A stretch of DNA of 64,000 nucleotides, from contig JAEUHM010000041.1 of NCBI GenBank assembly GCA_016795485.1, positions 186,001-250,000 of the forward strand. The letters run 5' to 3'. Shown in pieces: positions 17,188-26,888 of this stretch. The notes beneath the pieces were generated by a model. It worked only from the letters and a program-made list of their open reading frames with translations. It had not been told where the DNA came from and did no database searches. The translations under genes and the position numbers were made by a program. Each line of letters opens with the position of its first letter. Position 1 is the first letter of the stretch. The DNA comes from Verrucomicrobiaceae bacterium (GTDB lineage Bacteria; Verrucomicrobiota; Verrucomicrobiia; Verrucomicrobiales; Verrucomicrobiaceae).

Positions 17188-18528
17188 ATGATGACCCTCC
17201 GAGTTCTGTTGTTGATAGTGCTGAGCGCGAGCGTGAGCTACGGCTGGCACGCTGGTGTGGCCCGGGCGGACATCACGCCCAAGGAACCTGTCCCACTAGC
17301 AGGCTACGGTGGCAAAACACGGATGTCAGAGCGTGTGGAGCATCCCATCTGGCTGAAGGCTTTGGCTTTGCGCGATGCTGCTGGCAGCATCTCTGTGTTA
17401 GTGACTGCCGACTTGGTGGGCCTGAGTGATAAGATGGTGGAGCGCATTGCCGGGATGGCGCTGAAGACGCACGGGGTGCCTCGCGAGCGGCTGATCTTGA
17501 ACACATCTCACAACCATTCCTGCCCTGTGACCGAAGATGTGCTCTGGCTTTACTATGAGTTCACTGCTGAAGAGAGTCAGACCCGAGACCGCTACACAGC
17601 GATGGTGTATGAGCGCTACGATGAGGTCATCGGTGCAGCGATAGCAGCGCTTCAACCCGCAGAGCTCGCCTTTGAACAAGGTCTGGCAGGTGTGGCGGTG
17701 AATCGCAGGCGATCGCGTGGCCCTGAGTCACGTGCACTGGGTGGCCAAGTGGATCAGGACGTGCCAGTGATCACGGTGAAGGCCAACGGCGCACTCAAGG
17801 CGGTGGTATTTGGCTATTCCTGCCACACCACAGCGCTAGGAGGGCTGAGCATCAATGGTGACTATGCGGGCTTTGCTCAACTAGAGTTGGAGAAGTCTCT
17901 GCCTGGAACGGTGGCTCTCTTTGTGCAGAACTGCGGTGGGGATGCGAATCCGCTCCCGCGCATTCGGGGAAAAGACGCAGAGGCAACGCATCTCGCCTCC
18001 ATGTATGGTCAGGTGCTCGCAGAAGCGGTGCGCCAAGTGATCGCCGCACCGATGAAGCCGCTGATGGGACCTCTGCGAGCGTCCATGGGTGAGACCAGGC
18101 TCTTCTTGCAGCCCGGCATCCCGTTGGAAGAACTGAAAGCGAGGCTGCCCAACTTGAGCGGGATGCCGAAGCGTGAGTTTGAGTTGTTCATCCGTCAGTA
18201 TGAGTCGCTCGGCGAGCCGCCAGATCATGTTCGGTATCCTGTTCAGGTCTGGCAGTTTGGGGAAGGTCTAAAAATGGTCGCCCTCACTGGTGAAACGGTG
18301 GTGGATTACTCACTGAAGTTCAAAGCGAGTTATGGATGGAACGACACTTGGGTGTTCGGCTACAACAACGATCTACTGAGCTATGTCCCAAGTCTCCGCG
18401 TGCTGAAAGAAGGAGGCTATGAGGGCACCACGGGTATGTTCGAGTACGGGCATCGCGCTCCTTACACGGAGACCGTGGAGGAACAGATCACCAAGCTTGT
18501 TCAGCAGTTGGTGAGCGGAGCGAAGTAG
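17188..18528 (+). CDS. Exported neutral/alkaline ceramidase N-terminal-domain protein
   Basis: 446 residues with a signal peptide (MMTLRVLLLIVLSASVSYG). The body matches the N-terminal domain of neutral/alkaline non-lysosomal ceramidases: 'AGVARADITPKEPVPLAGYG', the metal region 'NTSHNHSCP', 'VVFGYSCHTTALG...GDYAG' and 'FVQNCGGDANP'. In PVC bacteria such domains are common and may act on amides other than ceramide. The C-terminal ceramidase domain is absent, as usual for the short forms. It directly follows the NAGPA-like gene, so both may be in the same exported-hydrolase operon. Confidence 0.85.
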   Translation: MMTLRVLLLIVLSASVSYGWHAGVARADITPKEPVPLAGYGGKTRMSERVEHPIWLKALALRDAAGSISVLVTADLVGLSDKMVERIAGMALKTHGVPRERLILNTSHNHSCPVTEDVLWLYYEFTAEESQTRDRYTAMVYERYDEVIGAAIAALQPAELAFEQGLAGVAVNRRRSRGPESRALGGQVDQDVPVITVKANGALKAVVFGYSCHTTALGGLSINGDYAGFAQLELEKSLPGTVALFVQNCGGDANPLPRIRGKDAEATHLASMYGQVLAEAVRQVIAAPMKPLMGPLRASMGETRLFLQPGIPLEELKARLPNLSGMPKREFELFIRQYESLGEPPDHVRYPVQVWQFGEGLKMVALTGETVVDYSLKFKASYGWNDTWVFGYNNDLLSYVPSLRVLKEGGYEGTTGMFEYGHRAPYTETVEEQITKLVQQLVSGAK

Positions 18529-18534
18529 ATCCCC

Positions 18535-19449
18535 TCACGCCCAGAGCGGGCTGGGATAGTCGCCGTTGTCAGTGAGTGCCTTGATGCTGTCCACCACCAC
18601 CTGCTTGTCTTCGGGATAGGTGACGCCGAACCACTTCGACGAGGTGGGAAGCACGCGAACCTCCGCTTTGCCCTCCTGAATGAGTGAATCGACCACGAAG
18701 GGCACATAGCACTCGGACTTGAGCTCTTGGCCACGGGCTTGCAGGAACTCCAGAAATGCAGCACGCAAGTGACCAAAGAAGTCAGGCGTGAAGCCCCAGA
18801 AGTTCATCGACACGGACTCATTGCCAGTGAGAGCCACTGGAGCGTTTTCGTCCTCGCGATTCTCCGCGCCTGAGGATGTCTTGAAGATCTTGGTCATCTC
18901 CGTGACGGAACTCAGCAGGCCATCTGGGCTCACCTTGCACACACCGCGAGCCACGGAACCGTGATCCGACAGAGTGTTGCTCAATTTGAAACCAACCATG
19001 CAGTATTGGGCTTTGTCTGAAGAAGAGGATTGCACCGTATTCAGATAAGCGGCGATCACTGCATAAGCGTCCTGACCGTAGAAGTCGTCGGCATTGATCA
19101 TGACGCAGGGTTCTTTGATCAATGACTCTGCGGCGAGCATCGCATGAGCAGTCCCCCAAGGTTTGGTGCGACCTTCGGGAACAGTGAACCCCGAGGGAAG
19201 ATCATCCAGTGCCTGAAACGCATACTCCACCGGAATGCGACCTTCAAACTTGCTGCCGACTTGCTCTTTGAACTGTTGCTCAAAGTCACGACGGATCACG
19301 AACACCACCTTGCCAAATCCAGCCCGGATGGCGTCAAAGACTGAGAAGTCCATCACGGTTTCACCAGCAGGCCCCATGGGGTCGATTTGCTTGAGGCCAC
19401 CGTAGCGGCTGCCCATGCCTGCGGCGAGAATGAGAAGTGTGGGTTTCAT
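18535..19449 (-). CDS. Sugar-phosphate nucleotidyltransferase family protein
   Basis: 304 residues from the ATG at 19449, where the NTP-transferase signature begins at once (MKPTLLILAAGMGSRYGGLKQ). Other features are 'VMDFSVFDAIRAGFGKVVFVIR' and 'MINADDFYGQDAY', where the Asp pair binds metal. It is the family that activates sugar-1-phosphates with NTPs. The longer open frame to 19740 overlaps the SMP-30 gene on the same strand and lacks homology. The sugar is not predictable. Confidence 0.88.
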   Translation of the reverse strand: MKPTLLILAAGMGSRYGGLKQIDPMGPAGETVMDFSVFDAIRAGFGKVVFVIRRDFEQQFKEQVGSKFEGRIPVEYAFQALDDLPSGFTVPEGRTKPWGTAHAMLAAESLIKEPCVMINADDFYGQDAYAVIAAYLNTVQSSSSDKAQYCMVGFKLSNTLSDHGSVARGVCKVSPDGLLSSVTEMTKIFKTSSGAENREDENAPVALTGNESVSMNFWGFTPDFFGHLRAAFLEFLQARGQELKSECYVPFVVDSLIQEGKAEVRVLPTSSKWFGVTYPEDKQVVVDSIKALTDNGDYPSPLWA

Positions 19450-19519
19450 GAGAGAGTGAGGAAAAACGGGTTCGGCGGGCCGCACAGTGTTTTCAGGCAG
19501 CCCGCCGTCAATCGGTTTA

Positions 19520-20371
19520 TCAGCCAGCGAAAGCGTTGGCCTTGACGCCAGTGGCTCCTGGTCTGCAAACAAAGAGGCGACCTGCGTCTTGCTCTTGCAC
19601 GCCAGGCTTGAGACCGGTGGTGATGTAGAGGTCCTGCAAATCAGGGCCGCCAAAGGCGCAAGCCGTGGTCTCCACACAAGGGAAGTCGATCTGCTCAAGC
19701 ACTTTGCCAGCCACAGGATCAAAGCAAACGACCTTGGCACCGTGGCAGAAGGCGATCCAGAGGCGATCTTCGCTGTCGATGGTCATTCCGTCCGGTGACG
19801 ATGGATCAGCCGATGTATCCCAGATGACGCGCTCGCCGCTGATGGTGCCCGTGGCCCTGTCATAGTCAAAGGCGCGCACTTTTTTGCTAGGTGTGTCGAT
19901 GTAGAACATCGTGCTCGCATCGCCAGACCAGATGATGCCGTTGGAGTTGGTCACTGGGCCAAACTTCTTTTCGAGTTTGAGGCTGGTATCCAGGCAGTAG
20001 AGACTGCCTTCTGGACGGCGCTTCAAACAGATGCTCCCGGCCCAGAAACGACCTGCAGGATCGCATTTGCCATCATTGAAGCGGTTGTCAGGCATATCCG
20101 GCTCCGGGTCGACGATGAACGTGCTCTGTCCGGAAGCTTCGTCCAAGAAGTAGAAACCATTGTCGCCGCACCAAACGAGGCCACCGCTGGCCCGAGGCAC
20201 TACGGTGCCGACTCTTTGCCCCACATCCCAGATTTGCTCCGCACCTGTTTTTGGATCAAACGCTAGGATCTTGTGGGATTCGATGTCCACATACAGCAGA
20301 CGGTTTTCCCACCAAACGGGACCTTCTCCCCACACAGACACATGCTGGCCAACAACTTCAGGTTTGATCAT
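19520..20371 (-). CDS. SMP-30/gluconolactonase-like protein
   Basis: 283 residues forming a six-bladed propeller of the SMP-30/gluconolactonase/LRE family. Signatures are 'WGEGPVWWENRLLYVDIESHKI' (metal Glu near residue 15), 'MPDNRFNDGKCDPAGRFWAGS' (Asn and Asp metal ligands), 'NSNGIIWSGDASTMFYIDT' and 'SPDGMTIDSEDRLWIA'. Such enzymes hydrolyse sugar lactones. No signal peptide is seen with the ATG at 20371. It lies 70 nt upstream of the nucleotidyltransferase on the same strand, so co-transcription is likely. Confidence 0.9.
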   Translation of the reverse strand: MIKPEVVGQHVSVWGEGPVWWENRLLYVDIESHKILAFDPKTGAEQIWDVGQRVGTVVPRASGGLVWCGDNGFYFLDEASGQSTFIVDPEPDMPDNRFNDGKCDPAGRFWAGSICLKRRPEGSLYCLDTSLKLEKKFGPVTNSNGIIWSGDASTMFYIDTPSKKVRAFDYDRATGTISGERVIWDTSADPSSPDGMTIDSEDRLWIAFCHGAKVVCFDPVAGKVLEQIDFPCVETTACAFGGPDLQDLYITTGLKPGVQEQDAGRLFVCRPGATGVKANAFAG

Positions 20372-20449
20372 AGACGAGAGATTATAGGCGGGGGCGGGAC
20401 GGTGTCCAAAGGAGGTTCTTCCAGGTTGCACCCTGGGCTTGGTTGAGGC

Positions 20450-21289
20450 ATGATGTGGGCCGTTTTCACGGCTGCCATGTTTGAGTTTCTTGTAATCGCG
20501 GCACTAATCGTTCTGGCCATGGCCTGCCGCACCAGCCAAAGCCGCCTCATCGCAAAGGTGGGTCTCCTTGCGTTGTTTTCTGCGACTTATCTCTCCGCGT
20601 ACTGGCTGACAGACAGTCACGTAGCGGGTGCTGCCTCGCTGTTGCTGTGGATTCTGCTTCCTTGGGTGGAGATCGTCGGTCGCGTGCGGAAGCTGCGTTT
20701 TCCCATCCAAAGCGTTGTGAAGCACCGCTTCCCTCCGACTCGCGATGACTTCCCTGAACTCCCCGAGCTCACGGCCGAAGTCGAAAGCGCCGGATTTGAA
20801 GAGAAGGACAACACGGGTTGGAAATGGGATGCTACCGACAACTTCATGCGGCTGTTTTTCCATGCGGAGAAGAAAATGCAGGCCGCAATCAATCTGGCTC
20901 AGCAGGAGGAGTTTGCCCTCTCTTATGTGAGCCTTACCTCACGGACCCGGGATGGATCCACTTACACCACGTCGAACTACCCGTTCTCGTTCACCATGAA
21001 GTTCGCGCCGCAACACAAGGTCAATCGTTACGTCGGAGCGGTGTCGTTTGAAGATCTTCTTGCGAGCCATCAAGACTTCCTGGAAAAGAATAAGGTCACC
21101 GAGTCTTCATTGCGCGACCTCGACCTTGAGAACCTGCCCACTTATGTAGAGGGCGATATGAGCCATCAAATCGCTCACAATCTGTCGGTAGGCGTTCTCG
21201 AAGCCACGACGGACGGCATGACTCGCTATACTTGGAGAGGCTGTTTCTTCCTCTGGTGCCAAGTGGTCAAGGACATGATCCTTGTCTGA
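20450..21289 (+). CDS. Hypothetical membrane protein
   Basis: 279 residues with hydrophobic segments near residues 8-24, 34-50 and 57-72, then a soluble alpha/beta region of about 200 residues ('DNFMRLFFHAEKKMQAAINLAQQEEFALSYVSLTSRT...'). I recognise no family. A GAGG lies just before the ATG at 20450. It is divergent from the SMP-30 gene (78 nt between starts). A short palindrome AGGTGTCACACCT overlaps its stop codon. Confidence 0.65.
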   Translation: MMWAVFTAAMFEFLVIAALIVLAMACRTSQSRLIAKVGLLALFSATYLSAYWLTDSHVAGAASLLLWILLPWVEIVGRVRKLRFPIQSVVKHRFPPTRDDFPELPELTAEVESAGFEEKDNTGWKWDATDNFMRLFFHAEKKMQAAINLAQQEEFALSYVSLTSRTRDGSTYTTSNYPFSFTMKFAPQHKVNRYVGAVSFEDLLASHQDFLEKNKVTESSLRDLDLENLPTYVEGDMSHQIAHNLSVGVLEATTDGMTRYTWRGCFFLWCQVVKDMILV

Positions 21290-21399
21290 GGTGTCACACC
21301 TCGGAAGTCGCACAAAAAAGACCATCTCTCCGTCCGGTATTCTTGGGTGAATAATAGTTAATTTATGTTAAGTTTATCAAACTGGTAACTTCATTCTAA

Positions 21400-23016
21400 A
21401 TGTCACTCGTGCCTCCACAGCCCATCCTGCATGAGATCTCAGACGAGATTCATGTGGATCTCGCTGTGCAATCGGCAGCGATCAACAGGACAGCGCTCGC
21501 ATCAACAACGACTAGCGGGTCCCCTGCTTCATTAGATGTAGTCCTACCCAAGTCGACGTTTCTCAAAGACACAGCCGATGAACTGGAGGGAGCCACCGAG
21601 TTTGATCTCTTCGAGAAAGGTGAGCGGCGACTTGTTGGCCGAGTGAAGCAACTGACTAACAACCTCCTCGTCGGCGAGGTGGTTGCAGAAGTTCAGTTCC
21701 CGCCTGCAAAGTGGCATGCATGCGATCTGGCTATCCGTTCAGGTCGAAAAGTCATCTACCGAGGTTCGGCTAACCTCATGAATCTGGATACTGCGGGTAC
21801 CCTAGCCATAGGTGAGTGGATTCTGAGTGAAAGTGTGACGCAAATCGCCAATCCAACGAACGACCAGCAAGGGAAGGGCCAGACCTATCATCGGAATGTG
21901 GATCGACTCCGGATATTGGATCGTATCAGCGCGGTGTTCAGAGCGGCGGTGGCAGATTTGGCTTCTATTCTGGAAGAATGCAGGCAAATCACCGAGCGTA
22001 CAGAACTCGCTCTTTCCCAACAGCTAGATGAGAACTTCAGCGATGCCCAGAAGAGAGCGTTGATGGCACTCTCCGAGTCGCTTTTTCCAGTTTTGGACGC
22101 CGTTATCAGCAAGTTTGAAAAAGTGTGTGCTGAACTCCCTGAGGAGCTTGATTCGGTTCACCATCTGCTCGTCCGACAGCAGCTTCATCCTTATCTGCTG
22201 ACCTCGCCGTTTATTCAGCACATTTATGCTAAGCCTATGGGCTATGCTGGAGACTTCGGTGCTCTCGACAAGTTGCTGGGTGATCCATACGAGGGCAAAA
22301 CGCTCTTTGGACGGCTTATCAATGCTTGGTTGGTGCTGACCTCAGCGGGGGAGGCCTATCGGCACAGGATTCAAACTCTCACTCACACATTGCATCAGCA
22401 AGCAGCGTTGTGCAGAGCCGCTGGACGTCCACTTCGTGTCCTAAGCATCGGATGCGGAGCAGCCCCCGAAGCGGGTAAGTTCATCGCGGAGGATGATTTG
22501 AGCGAGGGCTCTGAGTTTACTCTCGTCGACTTTAACGAAACCACACTCGCTGAAGCACGAAACTGCACGCAAAGGGCTCTTGAGCACAGCTGGAGACAGG
22601 CCCGTATCCAGACCGTCAACCGCAGCGTACAAAACTTAGTGGCTGAAGATTGTCGGATGACACGAGCAAGAAGTCGTGTCGACCCAGACGCGGTAGTCAG
22701 ACCTGGAGCCTACGATGTGGTTTACTGCACAGGACTGTATGACTACTTCTCAGACCGGGCCTGTGAGCGTCTCACGGAGCTTCTCTATCACTCACTCGCG
22801 CCACAGGGCAGCATGTTGGTCTGCAACTTTACGCCCGCTAATCCCATTCAGCATTTCATGCGCCTTGTGCTGGATTGGAAACTAGTACACCGCACGCCTG
22901 AGGAACTGTTAGCGCTCGCACCAAATGAAGTGAGTGTTGATCAATGCCAAGTGACGCAGTCTCCCAAAGGAGTCGAAGCGTACTTACACATCGCGAAACC
23001 GAAGAAGCCTCTTTAG
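21400..23016 (+). CDS. SAM-dependent methyltransferase, PhcB/extracellular-factor-synthesis-like
   Basis: 538 residues. The C-terminal half is a class I methyltransferase with motif I 'RVLSIGCGAAPEAG' (about residues 346-360), 'FTLVDFNETTLAEA' (acidic residue after beta-2) and 'YDVVYCTGLYDYFSD' (motif IV). Just upstream, 'YAKPMGYAGDFGALDKLLGDPYEGKTLFGRLINAW' matches the segment I associate with proteins annotated as extracellular factor (3-hydroxypalmitate methyl ester) biosynthesis, i.e. PhcB-like. The N-terminal 150 residues are beta-rich and may be a degenerate PilZ-like barrel, but this is uncertain. No PhcS/PhcR partners are adjacent. Confidence 0.75.
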   Translation: MSLVPPQPILHEISDEIHVDLAVQSAAINRTALASTTTSGSPASLDVVLPKSTFLKDTADELEGATEFDLFEKGERRLVGRVKQLTNNLLVGEVVAEVQFPPAKWHACDLAIRSGRKVIYRGSANLMNLDTAGTLAIGEWILSESVTQIANPTNDQQGKGQTYHRNVDRLRILDRISAVFRAAVADLASILEECRQITERTELALSQQLDENFSDAQKRALMALSESLFPVLDAVISKFEKVCAELPEELDSVHHLLVRQQLHPYLLTSPFIQHIYAKPMGYAGDFGALDKLLGDPYEGKTLFGRLINAWLVLTSAGEAYRHRIQTLTHTLHQQAALCRAAGRPLRVLSIGCGAAPEAGKFIAEDDLSEGSEFTLVDFNETTLAEARNCTQRALEHSWRQARIQTVNRSVQNLVAEDCRMTRARSRVDPDAVVRPGAYDVVYCTGLYDYFSDRACERLTELLYHSLAPQGSMLVCNFTPANPIQHFMRLVLDWKLVHRTPEELLALAPNEVSVDQCQVTQSPKGVEAYLHIAKPKKPL

Positions 23017-23021
23017 AACTC

Positions 23022-24233
23022 CTAAATCAGGGCATTTGGCTGATCCCACACCACTCTGACGAGAGCGAGTTCGCCTTTATTGCCATCCTTTGGGCACCAA
23101 GATCCGTCCGTAATCCAAGATTCATTCTTGGACACATTAGCCACGCCGAAGTTGCCAAAAAACGCCACTTTATCGCCACCATTTACTCCGTCACCGATCA
23201 AAGGAAGTGCGATTTGCTCAGTGCTTTTGATCAGGCAGAGCTTCTTTGTGTCCACCTGCGCCATCCACAGAGGCGCGCGCCACCGCATGACACCTGTGTT
23301 GCTTACGTCCTTGCGAGTGTAGACCAGAAAAAGCGCTTCGGAGTGCGTAAGCCAGTGCTGCTGTGTTGTCGACATTTCAAGGGGTGTGCCATCATCCCAC
23401 GCCCAAGCCTTCTGAGGTTCGTAATTGAGCCCATCGTCGCTCACAGCCACGTAGCCGCGCTTGTCCTCCGCGCGAATCGTCAGGTAGAACCGATCTTGAA
23501 AACGAGTCAGAGATGGCTCAAGCAGACCTCTTCCTGCGGGGTTGTTCAGAGCAGGCCCGGTTTGCTTGATCTTCAGTTCCTCACCATCAAAAGAACACAA
23601 AACACCGCAAACAGAGCGCGGCTTGTCCTTCACCCCAAAGGTGAAACTCATCATCACATCGCCGTTTGGCAGGTTGACTCGTTGGCCGCAGTTATTTGTA
23701 TAGATGTAACTAGCGCGTGGGTCGTCCCACGCTAGCTTTCGCCGTGGCCCCCACTTCCCATCCTTCCAGATGGCGTAGATCGGCCAGCGTGAAGGCTGAT
23801 TGCGATCAAAGTGGGTCGTCTTGTAAAAGACATTGTGTCCAAGCGCGATGACGCCGTCGGTTTTGGCGTGATACTCCGGCGTGACATCGCAAACTGCTTC
23901 GTTGGTGCCGTCTTCAAGCTTCACCCAGCCAAGGGGGTCTGCAGGGGTAAAGTCTGACCAAGTGGTGCCCTCATCGGAGGTGGTGGTCCAGTGAACCGGA
24001 CCAAAAAAATCACTGCCGCTGATGCCCTGAAGGGTCATCAAGACTAACGGCTTCTCCTTCCGTGGCACGAGGCAGCATCTAGGATGAAACCAAGTGCCCC
24101 CAGGTGCACCATAGCCACGAAGAACCTGCTTCTTAATCGACTTAACGAGTCCCTGACTTTGTGCCCAGGCCGCAAAAGGCGCGGCCACAGACGTCCCAGC
24201 CGTGAGGCAGAAGAAATCACGCCGATTCATCAT
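23022..24233 (-). CDS. Tat-exported sialidase-like (BNR) protein
   Basis: 403 residues with a twin-arginine signal (MMNRRDFFCLTAGTSVAAPFAAWA). The body is a predicted beta-propeller with exo-sialidase-like blocks: 'TTSDEGTTWSDFTPADP' (an Asp-box), 'RVNLPNGDVMMSFTFG', 'LLEPSLTRFQDRFYLTIRAED' and 'GYVAVSDDGLNYEP' (Asp-box-like). Real substrate is unknown; PVC genomes hold many such proteins that act on polysaccharides. It converges with the PhcB-like gene (5 nt between stops) and lies 20 nt downstream of recN on the same strand. Confidence 0.8.
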   Translation of the reverse strand: MMNRRDFFCLTAGTSVAAPFAAWAQSQGLVKSIKKQVLRGYGAPGGTWFHPRCCLVPRKEKPLVLMTLQGISGSDFFGPVHWTTTSDEGTTWSDFTPADPLGWVKLEDGTNEAVCDVTPEYHAKTDGVIALGHNVFYKTTHFDRNQPSRWPIYAIWKDGKWGPRRKLAWDDPRASYIYTNNCGQRVNLPNGDVMMSFTFGVKDKPRSVCGVLCSFDGEELKIKQTGPALNNPAGRGLLEPSLTRFQDRFYLTIRAEDKRGYVAVSDDGLNYEPQKAWAWDDGTPLEMSTTQQHWLTHSEALFLVYTRKDVSNTGVMRWRAPLWMAQVDTKKLCLIKSTEQIALPLIGDGVNGGDKVAFFGNFGVANVSKNESWITDGSWCPKDGNKGELALVRVVWDQPNALI

Positions 24234-24253
24234 TTGAAGTGTGTTAGTAGTGG

Positions 24254-25915
24254 TTAGTGAGATCCTGCAAGCAGGCTTCGAGCGTGCTCGCGAGCAGAGT
24301 CGATCTTTCCACCCAACATGCGAGCAAGTTCATCTACGCGCACGTTATCCCTGATCTCTCGGATGGTTGACTTGGTGCGGTTGTCTTGGACTTCCTTGGT
24401 CACCACGAAATGGCTGCCTGCTAGGCTGGCCACTTGCGGAAAATGGGTGATGGCGATGACTTGTCGGGCGTTGCCGATGGCCGCCATCTTCTTGCCCACA
24501 GCCTCGGCGATGTTACCTCCAACATTAGCGTCAATCTCATCAAACACGAGCAACTCGACACTGTCTTGCTTAGCAAGGGCGCTCTTAACGGCCAGAAGCA
24601 CCCGGCTCATCTCACCGCTGGACGCCGTCATGCGCAACGGTTTCAGCGGCTCGCCTGGATTGGGCGAGAACAAGTAGTCAACGTCTTCGAGCCCATGACG
24701 TTGAGGCTCCGTCAAGGGGGTGAACTGAACTTCAAACAGGCTTTGTTTGAAGCCCAGATCAGCCAGGTGTTTGGAAATCTCTTTGGACAATTTGGGAGCG
24801 GCTTCGGTACGTTTTTTTGTCAGCGCCTTAGCTGCTTTCTCCACTTCGGCTCGCTGAGCCTGCAACAGGGTCTCTAGCCGCGCGATCTCATCCGTACGTC
24901 CTTCCATTCGCGCAAGCTGGCGTTCGCATTCAGCTAGATGGGCTAGAATGCCGTCCACCGTGGGTGCATACTTTCGGCGCAACCGCTGTATGGCCGCCAT
25001 GCGCTCCTCTAGCGCGGCAAACTCTTTTGGATCTAGCTCAAGATCCGAAGCATAGTCCCTGAGATTGTTTTCCAACTCGCGGAGAATGATTGTGGCTGGC
25101 TCCAGTTCTTCGAAAAACTTAGCGCTGGCGGGATCAATGCGCTCCAACTCATGGGACATGCGTGCGACTTCACGGAGATGGTGCAACAAGCTGTCCTTGC
25201 CTTCTCCCAAACGCTCAATGATCTCGCCGCACAACTCACTCAGTCGAGCACTGTTAGCCACCAAACGATGTCGCGACTCGATCTGCTCATCTTCTCCCGG
25301 TTTGAGTTTTGCACCGCTGATCTCGGTGATCTGGTGCTTCAGCATGTCAATTTGCTGCTGACTCGCTCGCTCAGACTTCACAAGTTCATCCAGTTCGTTC
25401 GCCGTCGACTTCCACGCTTTCCAAGCTGACTGGTAGGCAGCCAACGCGCTCTCACACGCTGCATATTTGTCCAGCATATCTAACTGGCGCTCCTGTGAAC
25501 GTAGGGACTGGTGATCATGTGGGCCGTGGAGGTCCACGAGATACTCACCCGCAGCTTTAAGCACTTGAGTAGTGGTAGCTGAGCCATTGATGAACTGCTT
25601 ATTAGTGCCGTTGCTACTAACCACTCGCTTCACCACCAATAAACCTTCCTCACACGGATCGACTCCAGCTTCATCCAAGATATGGTCGATTGCGCCTGTA
25701 TCAGCGATCTCAAACGATGCCTCCACACTGCATTGCTCCTGTCCAGTCCGAATGAGCGATCTGTCTGCGCGTTCTCCGAGGATCAGCTTCAGTGCGCCAA
25801 CAATGATGGATTTGCCCGCCCCTGTCTCACCCGTGACCCCAACAAGGCCACGAGACAGTTCCCACGTCACATCTTCGACGAGTGCGAGGTTTTTGATTTT
25901 GAGGGAGCTGAGCAT
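24254..25915 (-). CDS. recN: DNA repair ATPase RecN
   Basis: 553 residues from the ATG at 25915, which begins the family N-terminus (MLSSLKIKNLALVEDVTWEL). Walker A is 'GVTGETGAGKSIIV', the middle is an extended coiled coil (about residues 150-370), and the C-terminal half carries the ABC signature region 'ASSGEMSRVLLAVKSAL' and Walker B 'LLVFDEIDANVGG'. RecN is an SMC-like protein of double-strand break repair. The open frame extends to 26002 without homology. The terC-like gene lies 87 nt upstream on the same strand. Confidence 0.95.
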   Translation of the reverse strand: MLSSLKIKNLALVEDVTWELSRGLVGVTGETGAGKSIIVGALKLILGERADRSLIRTGQEQCSVEASFEIADTGAIDHILDEAGVDPCEEGLLVVKRVVSSNGTNKQFINGSATTTQVLKAAGEYLVDLHGPHDHQSLRSQERQLDMLDKYAACESALAAYQSAWKAWKSTANELDELVKSERASQQQIDMLKHQITEISGAKLKPGEDEQIESRHRLVANSARLSELCGEIIERLGEGKDSLLHHLREVARMSHELERIDPASAKFFEELEPATIILRELENNLRDYASDLELDPKEFAALEERMAAIQRLRRKYAPTVDGILAHLAECERQLARMEGRTDEIARLETLLQAQRAEVEKAAKALTKKRTEAAPKLSKEISKHLADLGFKQSLFEVQFTPLTEPQRHGLEDVDYLFSPNPGEPLKPLRMTASSGEMSRVLLAVKSALAKQDSVELLVFDEIDANVGGNIAEAVGKKMAAIGNARQVIAITHFPQVASLAGSHFVVTKEVQDNRTKSTIREIRDNVRVDELARMLGGKIDSAREHARSLLAGSH

Positions 25916-26002
25916 GAACGAACTAGGCCGAGTAAAAGCAACACCGCCAGGAATGCCAACGGAAGTTCTCTTTGGTCTGCTCGAACGTGGTATTGTCGGC
26001 AA

Positions 26003-26836
26003 TTAAGCCTTCCGACTGGAAAGCGAGGCCCATGCTGCTCTGAATGGCCACGTGATCGCATAAAAGACCCCGCCGAGAACACCCGCGATTAGTTCCATCG
26101 GAAGCAGTGCCACTCGAAGCAGGGGCTTGGAAGCCTTGGCGAAAGACTCGTTTTTGGAGTAAATGACACACAATGCTAGGATAACGACGATCCCGACAAA
26201 CTTGACCCACTTCTCCAGGTGGTGATGGGTGATCACCTCATAGACGAGAATCATACCGACATAGCCAATGAGGATGAATGCGGCGTGCTCAAGGATGGGG
26301 TATTTTTCGATGAGTTTGACCGCGATACCAGCCACTAGACGCAGGGTGATGATACCAATCGTCACGCCGATGTAGACGTAGGTCATGTTGTCGTGGCTGA
26401 GGCCTACGGCTGTCACCACGTTGTCCACGCTAAGGCTCAGGTCCATCAGCGAGATCATCATGATCGTGCTGGCAAACGTGCGGTGGTGAATGTCTGCCAC
26501 CTCACCGTCCTCACCTTTGGCTTCCTTCTGGCTAGCAAAGTGGGCGCACATCAGCCAGATGAGGTAGCCAGCGCCTACCCACATGACCCAATCAACTCCT
26601 ACAAGATAGGAAGCAAAAATAAGCGCGAGGATTCGGAACCCGTATGCTCCGATGTAGCCGATGTTCATGGCTATCGAGCGGCGTCTCTCATCTAGGTGAG
26701 AAGCCATGGCCGCGATAGCCAGCGCGTTATCAACGGAGAGCAGACCTTCGATCACGATAAGACCGGCAATGACTGAAACAGCATCGCGCAGATTGGTTCC
26801 GGCGGCTTCAGCGAGAAAAAAGATGTCAGCAAGCAT
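26003..26836 (-). CDS. TerC/YkoY-family integral membrane protein
   Basis: About 277 residues with seven or more hydrophobic segments. The TerC signatures are 'LIVIEGLLSVDNALAIAAMASHL' and 'SLMDLSLSVDNVVTAVGLS', each with the conserved E/D-x-x-L-S-x-D-N pattern thought to line a metal path. Recent family members have been linked to metal export (Mn or Ca) and to metallation of exported enzymes; the specific ion here is not predictable. The ATG at 26836 (MLADIFFL) fits better than 26863. It lies 52 nt downstream of purE. Confidence 0.9.
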   Translation of the reverse strand: MLADIFFLAEAAGTNLRDAVSVIAGLIVIEGLLSVDNALAIAAMASHLDERRRSIAMNIGYIGAYGFRILALIFASYLVGVDWVMWVGAGYLIWLMCAHFASQKEAKGEDGEVADIHHRTFASTIMMISLMDLSLSVDNVVTAVGLSHDNMTYVYIGVTIGIITLRLVAGIAVKLIEKYPILEHAAFILIGYVGMILVYEVITHHHLEKWVKFVGIVVILALCVIYSKNESFAKASKPLLRVALLPMELIAGVLGGVFYAITWPFRAAWASLSSRKA

Positions 26837-26888
26837 GGGGGAGCGTGGCCACCATGGTTCCAAGGATCAGGCCCCTGGCAAGCAGGAA

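Noticed and set aside
22944-23735. 263-residue plus-strand frame
   Set aside because: Overlaps the end of the methyltransferase gene and lies antisense to the sialidase-like gene; no motif or signal.
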